In this document: positions 5,790 to 12,866 of the stretch, in pieces
Layout: every line of letters begins with the position of its first letter
Numbering within the stretch: the stretch's first letter is position 1
Origin: CAYFJO01 sp964343305
GTDB taxonomy: Bacteria; Planctomycetota; Planctomycetia; Pirellulales; Pirellulaceae
Direction of reading: 5' to 3'
NCBI GenBank assembly: GCA_964343305.1
Contig: CAYFJO010000281.1
Span: 1-14,108 of the forward strand
Length of the DNA stretch: 14,108 nucleotides
Notes under the pieces: generated by a model
The model's database searches: none
The model's input: only the letters and a program-made list of their open reading frames with translations
Told to the model about the DNA's origin: nothing
Position numbers and translations under genes: made by a program

Positions 5790-8126
5790 TTATTCTTGCG
5801 GATCACGGAGTGCGGCTTGAATCTCAGCGTCGCTCAACGACTCGATTTCCGCAAGCATCCTTTCGAAATCGTTTTCGGATGCTTGCTCCTCGGCGTCGAT
5901 TTCCTCTTCGGTCTTCACGTTCAGGCCGCCGGCTTCCTGTGCCAAATAGAGAGCCAGCGTTTCTGGCGTCGGATAATTCCATGCGACGACCGGCGTCAAT
6001 TTGACCTCCAGCCAATCCTCAAGCTCCTTGCTCAATTCAACGGCGGTTAGCGAATCGATGCCCGTTTCAGCGAATGGCATATCGCGCTCGATTTCCCCTT
6101 CGTTCACGTCGGCCCGCTCGACCAGCCATTCAATCATCCAAGTCTCGATCAACTCGGCAAGTCGCGCGACCTGATCTTCAGACAAAGGCACGTCTTCCGG
6201 GCTGAACCCAAGCGACGGTTTCTTTTTCGGCGATCGCTTCAAGCCTGGCGTTGCTGATCCATTTGCTCCGCTGCCATTGCTGTCGCCATAGTGTTTGCCG
6301 TTGCCGTTGGAATGCTTGCCGTTTCCGTTGCTGCCATTCCCGTTTTCGCCACGAACCCATTGGTCGATGACTCTCAACTGGCCTGATAAAAACCATTCTC
6401 GGCAAAGGTTTCGCTGGACCTTGCCGCTAGTCGTGCGCGGAAGACTTGCTTGCCGGATCAACACCACGGCATGCATATCCAGATCATGGTCCGAAGCCAC
6501 GGCACTGCGAACCCGACGGAACACGCCACTCAAGTCCGAATCGCGATGCTGCCGATCCAGTTCATGTACCGCGACCAAACGTTCCTGGCCGTCTTTATCA
6601 ACTGAAAACGCCGCCCCCGAACCGGTCTCTAGTGCCGGGTGGGCATGCCCGACGGTGTGTTCGATGTCTTGCGGATAGTGATTTGAACCCCGAATGATGA
6701 TGACGTCTTTGACGCGACCCGTTACGTACAGTTGCCCGTCGCCGACAAAGCCTAAATCCCCAGTCCTCAAATACCCGGTTACGTTATTGTCTTTGAGTTC
6801 CACATTGAACGCTCGTTTGTCTTCGTCGTGCTGCTTCCAATAACCAGCCGTTACGCCCGGGCCCTTCACCCAGATTTCGCCTACACGATTCTGTGGCAAG
6901 AGCAGCTTCGTATTCGGGTCGACGATCGCAATCTCACCTTCCAAGGCTTGACCGCACCCGACCAATCGCAGCACGTCCTTCGTGTCGTGGCCGTTCGCCG
7001 ACTCAACACGATGCTCCGCCAGTCCGGTTCGTAGTACAGACTTCACGTTCAAGGCCGCAGGCCCAATGCCGCCCGAGGCGATCAACGTCGCTTCGGCCAA
7101 ACCGTAGCAGGGATAGAACGCATCTGCTCGAAAACCGCACGGCTCAAACATTTCCGCGAATTGTTCCAGCGTCTCGACCGAGATCGGCTCCGCCCCGCAG
7201 AAAGCAAGCTTCCAGCTACTGAGGTCCAGCTCGGCACGTTCCTCAGGCGTTGTCTTGTTCACACATAATTTGAACGCAAAATTGGGCGCTCCGCTGACCG
7301 ATGCCCGGAAGTCCGACATGGCCTTCAACCAACGAATCGGTCGCTGCAAGAACGAAGTGGGCGGCATCAAGACAGCATGACGCAAGGTGTACAACGATGC
7401 CAGAACGCCGCCAACCAATCCCATATCGTGGTAGGCTGGCAACCAAAACACTCCTACGCGTTCGTCGTCCGCAGCATGCAGATTGGGAACATCGAATCCC
7501 TTGTAAATCATCTCTAAGTTCGACAGGAGATTGCCGTGAGTGACCATCACACCCTTAGGGTCCCTCGTCGAACCAGACGTGTATTGCAAGAACGCGACGT
7601 CGTCCGATCGGGCCTCGACCGGCTCCCATTGGTTGGCAAGCTCTTCCGGAATTTCGTTGGTCGGCAACCAAGACAGGGATTGCAATTCAGGAGCCGCTCG
7701 GGGCAACTCCAGCGTTTCGATGGTTTGTGACGATGTCAGTGCCAGCGTCGGTTCGCAGTCTTCCGCGATCGCCAGCAACCGGGGCATGGGCCGGCGTGGT
7801 TTCGGATACGTTGCGGGAACAGGCAACACTCCGGCGTACATACAGCCGAAAAAAGCGCTCAAAAACTCAAGTCCCGGAGGGTATACCAGAAGGGCACGGT
7901 CGCCGCTCTTGGCCTGCTGTTGAATTTGCGCCGCAATGCTGCGTGCACGCGCATCCAACTGTCGAACCGTTAACGAAAGTTGCTGGTCATCGTCGGCAAG
8001 AAACGAATACGCAAGCCGATCAGGATCCGTTTCAGCCTGGCGCCGTAGAAGGTCAGTCAAGTTTTCAATATCGCTGAAACGCGCTTCCTGTGCGTAGGCA
8101 ATGTCTGAACTCTTGATGTCGGTCAT
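5790..8126 (-). CDS. Fatty acyl-AMP ligase with C-terminal acyl carrier domain
   Basis: A 778-residue protein. The first 590 or so residues are an adenylate-forming ligase of the FAAL type, which activates a fatty acid with ATP and loads it on a phosphopantetheine arm rather than on CoA. Motifs: QYTSGSTRDPKGV at 181-193, FWLPAYHDMGLVGG at 227-240 (typical of FAALs), FYPCYGLAEAT at 337-347, RTGDLG at 454-459, and the C-terminal catalytic lysine K569 in TTSGKVQRN. A Gly/Asn/Ser-rich linker at 593-626 and a basic patch (KRSPKKKP) lead to a carrier domain at about 650-730 with the attachment serine S692 in GIDSLTAVEL. After it comes an acidic tail with a predicted short helix (735-778, ending ...LSDAEIQAALRDPQE) that resembles docking tails. 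AGGAAA lies six bases before the ATG. First gene of an operon with rfbB. It likely supplies an acyl-ACP to a partner synthase; chain length unknown. Confidence 0.93.
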   Translation of the reverse strand: MTDIKSSDIAYAQEARFSDIENLTDLLRRQAETDPDRLAYSFLADDDQQLSLTVRQLDARARSIAAQIQQQAKSGDRALLVYPPGLEFLSAFFGCMYAGVLPVPATYPKPRRPMPRLLAIAEDCEPTLALTSSQTIETLELPRAAPELQSLSWLPTNEIPEELANQWEPVEARSDDVAFLQYTSGSTRDPKGVMVTHGNLLSNLEMIYKGFDVPNLHAADDERVGVFWLPAYHDMGLVGGVLASLYTLRHAVLMPPTSFLQRPIRWLKAMSDFRASVSGAPNFAFKLCVNKTTPEERAELDLSSWKLAFCGAEPISVETLEQFAEMFEPCGFRADAFYPCYGLAEATLIASGGIGPAALNVKSVLRTGLAEHRVESANGHDTKDVLRLVGCGQALEGEIAIVDPNTKLLLPQNRVGEIWVKGPGVTAGYWKQHDEDKRAFNVELKDNNVTGYLRTGDLGFVGDGQLYVTGRVKDVIIIRGSNHYPQDIEHTVGHAHPALETGSGAAFSVDKDGQERLVAVHELDRQHRDSDLSGVFRRVRSAVASDHDLDMHAVVLIRQASLPRTTSGKVQRNLCREWFLSGQLRVIDQWVRGENGNGSNGNGKHSNGNGKHYGDSNGSGANGSATPGLKRSPKKKPSLGFSPEDVPLSEDQVARLAELIETWMIEWLVERADVNEGEIERDMPFAETGIDSLTAVELSKELEDWLEVKLTPVVAWNYPTPETLALYLAQEAGGLNVKTEEEIDAEEQASENDFERMLAEIESLSDAEIQAALRDPQE
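6286..6346. repeat. Low-complexity GGCAAC-type repeat in the ligase linker
   Basis: Short degenerate repeats of GGN AAY codons encode the Gly/Asn-rich flexible linker between the ligase and its carrier domain. Such slippage-prone sequence may vary in length between relatives. Confidence 0.6.
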
Positions 8127-8232
8127 CGGGTTTCCTGTGGCTTACCTGCGCCGAAGTCTATAATCCATCGGACAACCAGCCCTCACCCAAAATCTTCATG
8201 TGTTGGATGCTAAGCCGCTGCCGTAATCCAGT

Positions 8233-8260
8233 AGTATAGATTGAGTTACAAAATAAGCAA
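8233..8260 (-). promoter_or_regulatory. Candidate sigma-70-like promoter for the ligase-rfbB operon
   Basis: On the minus strand TTGCTT is followed after 16 bases by TATACT, both close to the -35 and -10 consensus. It would give a leader of about 100 bases before the ligase ATG at 8126. This is a consensus match by eye only; planctomycete promoters are poorly characterised. Confidence 0.35.
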
Positions 8261-8268
8261 GGTATGAC
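8241..8268 (+). promoter_or_regulatory. Weak candidate promoter for the thioesterase gene, overlapping the opposite promoter
   Basis: TTGAGT is followed after 16 bases by TATGAC on the plus strand. It overlaps the minus-strand candidate, which would make the two transcription starts compete. The -10 match is weak, so this is tentative. Confidence 0.2.
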
Positions 8269-8481
8269 GCAATAGCTAAAATGGGCAATTGGCGGATTGC
8301 GAAAAATGTTCAAACTTATGCAAGAGCGTCATCGAATTTGGGGTGGGATAGTTCTTCGTTCTTTTCACATTTGGTGTTTCCAAGTCAACCCCGTCCACTT
8401 ATTTTCACTCCATTGTGGTTTGACGTGAAAAGAAGATGTTTTCACGGGAATATAAAAGACGATACTGGCAAAGTTGTCAAG

Positions 8482-9237
8482 ATGGTAAAATTGACTATGT
8501 CGACACCCTGGCTACCCAAAACAAACGAAAACACACGGGAAAAACAGCCAATCGTGTGTTTCCCCTTCGCTGGAGGCGGCTCTTCGTTTTACTATCGTTG
8601 GGCTCAAAAACTTCCACCATCCTTCCACGTTTTGCCAGTTAGGCTACCGGGCAGGGAGTCACGCTTCGAAGAATCGCCATTCGAGTCGATTCATGCGTTG
8701 GCGGATGTCGTAGCCGATGTGCTAGGTCATGCGTTGGACGGACCTTTCTCGATTTTCGGATATAGCATGGGAGCGATTTTAGGATTCGAGGTCAGTCGCC
8801 GCCTGATTCAAGGCAGTTCGGCAAAGCCCCGACGAATGATCGTGGTGGCTTGCCGTGCCCCCCAATTGCCAAATCAACAAGAACCGCTGCACACACTGGA
8901 AGACCAAGAGCTGATCGACGCGATCCGTTCCCAGTTCGGCGGAATCTCGGATGAGCTCTTTCAACAGCAGTCGCTAATTAAGGCGCTGCTGCCGACGATT
9001 CGCGCGGACTTGAAATCCGTCGAAACCTACTCGTTCCAAGTGGCACCGCCGCTGGACATCCCCATTCTGGCGCTGGGCGGAGCGAGTGACACGACCGTCC
9101 CGTTGGCTGATCTAGATGCGTGGCGAGAACAAACGTCGGCCGCGTTCAAGCTGCGAACCTTTCCAGGCGGCCACTTCTTTTTCGAAGCGGCACAAAAGAG
9201 TGCCACACAAACCATCGTCCGCTGGCTGGGCCTGTAA
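8482..9237 (+). CDS. Type II thioesterase (GrsT/RifR-like alpha/beta hydrolase)
   Basis: I chose the ATG at 8482 (251 residues), close to the usual 240-260 of the family. The frame stays open to an ATG at 8281, but the extra 67 residues lack family features, and an ATG at 8497 is also possible. Motifs: FPFAGGGSSFYYRW at 27-40 (family FPxAGG), the RLPGRESRF stretch at 54-62, the nucleophile S95 in GYSMG, D203 in GGASD and H231 in PGGHFF, a complete Ser-Asp-His triad. Such enzymes hydrolyse acyl groups from carrier proteins, removing stalled or wrong chains from polyketide/NRPS lines or releasing products. It is divergent from the FAAL-carrier gene and converges on the KASIII fusion with only 8 bp between the stop codons, which ties it to both as an editing or releasing partner. 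Confidence 0.9.
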   Translation: MVKLTMSTPWLPKTNENTREKQPIVCFPFAGGGSSFYYRWAQKLPPSFHVLPVRLPGRESRFEESPFESIHALADVVADVLGHALDGPFSIFGYSMGAILGFEVSRRLIQGSSAKPRRMIVVACRAPQLPNQQEPLHTLEDQELIDAIRSQFGGISDELFQQQSLIKALLPTIRADLKSVETYSFQVAPPLDIPILALGGASDTTVPLADLDAWREQTSAAFKLRTFPGGHFFFEAAQKSATQTIVRWLGL

Positions 9238-9245
9238 GTTGTTTG

Positions 9246-12200
9246 TCAGGCAGATTCCAGGATGCTCGCGCCAAAGGTGAAGCCCCCGCCAAACGCACAC
9301 AAGCCAAGGCGATCGCCCTTTTGCATTTCCGGCAACAACTCGGACAGGCACAATGGAATGCTCGTGGATGAAGTGTTGCCGTGTGATTCAATATTGCTGA
9401 ATACGTTTGCGTCAATGCGGCTTTGAATGGCGTCCATGATGCGCTGGTTCGCCTGGTGAGGTACGACCAATTGCAGGTCCTTGACCATCATGCCCTCGCG
9501 CTGGCACACACGATTCAAACTCGAAACCATAGATCGGACGGCTTCGGTGAATACACGGCGGCCCTTCATTTGGATGTAGCCGTCGTGCAACAGCGGCACG
9601 CTCAACGTTCCCTCTTCGTCACCACGCGCGGAGAGTTCCGGCCGGTAAAGCCGCGCTTTGGCATTGTCGAAATGCGCTTCGCCGTACAGGACGGTTGCGG
9701 AAGCTGCGTCACCGAACAGAATCGCAGTGTCAAAATCCAATGGATCCAATAGCGGCGACAAGACTTCGGCGGTCACGACCAAAACACGGCCGTGCGGCTG
9801 ACTTTGGAGAAAGTCGTAGCCAGCCTGCAACGCATACAAATAGCCGGAACAAGCGGCGTTGATGTCGTAAGCCTGCGCCAGGGCGTCGGTTTTTCCCCCG
9901 CACAATCCCGACAAAACGCGGCAGGCCATGGATGGCGTGACCGAGGTGGGACTCGTTGTACTGCAAATCACAAAATCGATGTCGTCGGGAAGCAAGTTCT
10001 CCTGGTCCAGCGCGCGCCAACTTGCGTTGACTGCGAGACCGACGGCATCCTCGCCATCGTCAACCCAACATCGCCGCGCGATTCCTGTCCGTCGAATAAT
10101 GTCGTCGGATGTGACGTTCTCACTCTTGCTATTCGAGCCCGAGATGGACATCCCGCCGCAACTCAACAAGTCGGCGTTCGTCAACACCCGACTGCCCTCA
10201 ACCGTTGCGACGGACGAAACTCCGACCTGAAACGCCCGCGGCTCGTTGCTCCGCTGCGAAACTCGCAATCGTTCTCGGCTGGGCCGGCGAACCAACACCG
10301 GCGTGCCTGGCTGTTCCTGAGTGATCGGCTTGGGCCGTGCTGACGCATTTTCGACGACCAATTTCAGCATCGGCGCGCCGACGGCGATCGCGTCACCTTC
10401 CGCAACCAAAACCGATTCCAGCACACCCGACACCGGCGAGGTCAAATCGAAAACACTTTTCGTTGCTTCCAACGAAGCAACCACATCGCCGCGCTCGATC
10501 TTGTCGCCCGGCTTGACGAACAATTCGACCACTTCGACGGTTTCGTCCGAAGGTCCCGACCCAATGGCCTCGACAAACGCGACACCATCTTCAGCTTTCT
10601 TGGGTGCCGTCCACGACAGATCCAAATCTAACAACTCGGCAGCCGTCGACAGCACGCGGCGATACGACGGCAACACTTCGATCTGATTCGCAAAATTGCA
10701 GGGCACAAATGTATCCGCACGCGTCACGCGTCGAACGGCCACGGGAACTCGTGTTCTCTCCGCGACCGTTGCCAGAATCTCCGCCCCCACGCCGCACGTG
10801 TGATTGTCTTCGTGAACCACAACCAATCGCGCGGTTTTCTCCGAAGAGGCAATCACGGTGTGTTTGTCCCACGGTGAGAGGCTTCGCAAATCGATGATCT
10901 CGGGCTCGATGCCAATCTTTTCCAACTCGTCCGCGGCACGTTCGCAGAGACGAACCGTGTTGCCCCAAGCGACGAACGTGATGTCGCGGCCCGCTCGCGC
11001 TCTCCGCGCCGGTCCAACAGGGACAAATTGACGCGAGACGTCTTCGGAAGTCGTATTGACGGGGTCGTTCAGGCAGCTCTTCGGATAGAAAAAAATCGTC
11101 GGCCGCTCGGACCGGAATGCCGCATTCAACATGCCTGCCGCGTCCGCCGCCGTCGAAGGCATGAAAACGTCTACACCCGGAGTATGAGCCATCACGGATT
11201 CAAACGTCTGAGCATGAAACGGCCCCAGTCCGGGACGAAATCCGCCGCAGGCAACCATGATGATCACTGGCGACCTCCATTGCCCGTCGGTGCGCCAATT
11301 GATACTGCCAAGTTCGGAAACGATCTGGTTGTAAGCCAAAGGCAAAAAGTCGGCGAATTGAATGAAAGCCACGGGACGCTCGCCGGCCAAAGCTCGTCCG
11401 ATCGACACGCCCACGATGGTCGATTCGGACAGCGGTGAGTTGCGGACGCGATCGCCAAACTTTTTCCCCAAGCCCTTCGTCGTGCCAAACACATCGCCCT
11501 TGGGATCGTCAACGTCCTGGCCCCAAAGGGTCACGCGGTCGTCCTGCTGCAAGTGGTGGAGCAGCACTTCGCGCAACGCGTCGCGCATCACCAACCCAGT
11601 TCCATCTTCGGTGCCGCGCACTTCCTTGGACGGATGCGTCAATTCAACTGGCAAACCCCGTTTGGCCGTATCAGTCGCCCGCGGTTCCGGCCCCAATGCC
11701 GATGCCTCTTCCGCGGCAGCGACCTCTGCGGCCACTTCGTCGTGGACTCGGTCTAGATCACTCTGTTCGATCCCAGCTTCCAGCAACTTTCGCTCGAGGA
11801 CACGAATCGGATCACCCGTATCGTTGGATCGCTGGATGTCCGACTCTTCGCGATAAATCGTCTGATCGTCGGCGTTGGTGTGGCTGGTCATGCGCTCGAC
11901 GTTGAACACCACAATCGCCGGTCCGCGAGACTTCCGCACGTCCGCAACTATCGGCCCCAGCAACTGGTCCGCTTCGAGCAGGTCGCGACCGTCCACGCGA
12001 TGAATCGGCATTCCATAAAACTCGTCCGGCTCGCCGTTGGGGTGCGAATAGAAAGTCTGACCGGGAGTCGCCGTAGAAATCGCCCAGTGATTGTTTTCTA
12101 CAAAGAACAAGACTGGCAACTGGCTGCGTACCGTTTCGGCGACCGCTTCCAGGAACTCGCCCTCTTGCGTCGTGCCGTCACCGATGCTGCACAGGACGAT

Positions 12201-12599
12201 GGCTTGATCCGACCGCTTCTTCAGCACGGCGGCCACACCAGCCGATTGCAGCGCACTGTTGCCCACCGGCCCGACAATGCTCAGCACGTTCAACGCGCGA
12301 TCGCACATGTGGGCGCTCATCTGGCGCCCGCGGGAATGCGATTGGTCTTTGCAATATAGGCTGTCGAAAAAACTCTTAATAGAAATCCCGCGGCCCAGCA
12401 TCAGCGCCTTGTCGCGGTAGTGGCAGTGTAAATAATCGTCGTCGATCAGATGCGGCAGCAAGGCCACGGATGCTTCGTGGCCGGCCCCAGCGACATGAAA
12501 GAACGCTTCCCCTCGATTCGTCAGTTGTTGTTCCAACCGATCAATTTCCCGCGCAGTGAGCATCGTGCGGTATAAATCGAGAGTTTGTTTGGTATCCAT
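9246..12599 (-). CDS. Four-domain fusion: 2-oxoacid dehydrogenase E1 alpha + E1 beta + lipoyl domain + ketoacyl-ACP synthase III
   Basis: 1117 residues in one uninterrupted frame, starting at ATG with GGGATGG upstream. Residues 1-300 are E1 alpha: HYRDKAL near 60, the thiamine-diphosphate motif GDGTTQEGEFLEA at 140-152 ending in ENNHWAIS at 168-175. Residues 336-660 are E1 beta: SPLSESTIVGVSIGRAL at 388-404, QFADFL at 414-419, GPFHAQTFE at 459-467, VVVHEDNHTCGVGAEI at 593-608. Residues 683-748 are a lipoyl domain with the likely modified K714 in LEATKSVFDL. After a charged linker, 788-1117 are a KASIII: RRTGIARR at 836-843, C917 in INAACSGYLYAL, H1048 in VPHQANQRIM, N1075 in HGNTSSTS, ending GGGFTFGAS. 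The Cys-His-Asn triad is intact. Predicted: decarboxylation of a 2-oxoacid, capture of the acyl group on the lipoyl arm and use by the KASIII in a condensation or acyl transfer. There is no E2 catalytic core. Substrate unknown. Confidence 0.92.
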   Translation of the reverse strand: MDTKQTLDLYRTMLTAREIDRLEQQLTNRGEAFFHVAGAGHEASVALLPHLIDDDYLHCHYRDKALMLGRGISIKSFFDSLYCKDQSHSRGRQMSAHMCDRALNVLSIVGPVGNSALQSAGVAAVLKKRSDQAIVLCSIGDGTTQEGEFLEAVAETVRSQLPVLFFVENNHWAISTATPGQTFYSHPNGEPDEFYGMPIHRVDGRDLLEADQLLGPIVADVRKSRGPAIVVFNVERMTSHTNADDQTIYREESDIQRSNDTGDPIRVLERKLLEAGIEQSDLDRVHDEVAAEVAAAEEASALGPEPRATDTAKRGLPVELTHPSKEVRGTEDGTGLVMRDALREVLLHHLQQDDRVTLWGQDVDDPKGDVFGTTKGLGKKFGDRVRNSPLSESTIVGVSIGRALAGERPVAFIQFADFLPLAYNQIVSELGSINWRTDGQWRSPVIIMVACGGFRPGLGPFHAQTFESVMAHTPGVDVFMPSTAADAAGMLNAAFRSERPTIFFYPKSCLNDPVNTTSEDVSRQFVPVGPARRARAGRDITFVAWGNTVRLCERAADELEKIGIEPEIIDLRSLSPWDKHTVIASSEKTARLVVVHEDNHTCGVGAEILATVAERTRVPVAVRRVTRADTFVPCNFANQIEVLPSYRRVLSTAAELLDLDLSWTAPKKAEDGVAFVEAIGSGPSDETVEVVELFVKPGDKIERGDVVASLEATKSVFDLTSPVSGVLESVLVAEGDAIAVGAPMLKLVVENASARPKPITQEQPGTPVLVRRPSRERLRVSQRSNEPRAFQVGVSSVATVEGSRVLTNADLLSCGGMSISGSNSKSENVTSDDIIRRTGIARRCWVDDGEDAVGLAVNASWRALDQENLLPDDIDFVICSTTSPTSVTPSMACRVLSGLCGGKTDALAQAYDINAACSGYLYALQAGYDFLQSQPHGRVLVVTAEVLSPLLDPLDFDTAILFGDAASATVLYGEAHFDNAKARLYRPELSARGDEEGTLSVPLLHDGYIQMKGRRVFTEAVRSMVSSLNRVCQREGMMVKDLQLVVPHQANQRIMDAIQSRIDANVFSNIESHGNTSSTSIPLCLSELLPEMQKGDRLGLCAFGGGFTFGASILESA

Positions 12600-12866
12600 A
12601 CCATCCCGTGAGGGCGAATTCGCGTAATCCGTTTCGCGAAGAGTTTTAATTTTCAGATGCGAGCCGTGGTTGGGAAAGTGATTGCAAGGCTAGCATCGCT
12701 TTCCGCAGACAGACATTTGGCTGAAAAAAATAGTCGTCACTTTCGTTTGTCCATGCCAGTAATATTGGTAAGTCTTGCGGAAAAAAACAATTGTGCGGTC
12801 GCAATCTGGCAAGGCACGAGGTGTATCAAAATTAGGCGAATTTGGAAACATGCATTTTTCGGATTG
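12600..12866. other. Intergenic region upstream of the E1-KASIII fusion
   Basis: 267 bases between the membrane-protein stop and the fusion start, AT-rich with several A/T runs. It must hold either the fusion gene's promoter or an operon spacer, but no convincing -35/-10 pair or stable terminator hairpin was seen. The small plus-strand open frame starting at 12657 runs antisense into the membrane-protein gene and lacks any recognisable domain. Confidence 0.45.

Larger units (their letters stand above)
8127..8481. promoter_or_regulatory. Divergent control region between ligase and thioesterase genes
   Basis: About 355 bp separate the two divergent starts. The stretch is AT-richer than its neighbours. 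The plus-strand frame is open from an ATG at 8281, but its first 67 codons show no recognisable domain, so most of it is probably leader and promoter DNA. Confidence 0.5.

Noticed and set aside
8281..8481. N-terminal extension of the thioesterase
   Set aside because: No family similarity, AT-rich, overlaps the likely divergent promoter region; the start at 8482 gives the normal family length.
9230..9251. Bidirectional terminator between the convergent genes (GCCTG/CAGGC)
   Set aside because: Only a five-pair stem with a 12-base loop and no T-run; likely chance.
11880..12359. Plus-strand open frame of 159 codons
   Set aside because: Shadow of the E1 alpha domain, which has intact thiamine-diphosphate motifs on the minus strand.
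12781..12815. Terminator for the membrane-protein gene (T-run on the minus strand)
   Set aside because: The seven-T run is preceded only by a four-pair ATTG/CAAT stem with a large loop, too weak to call.
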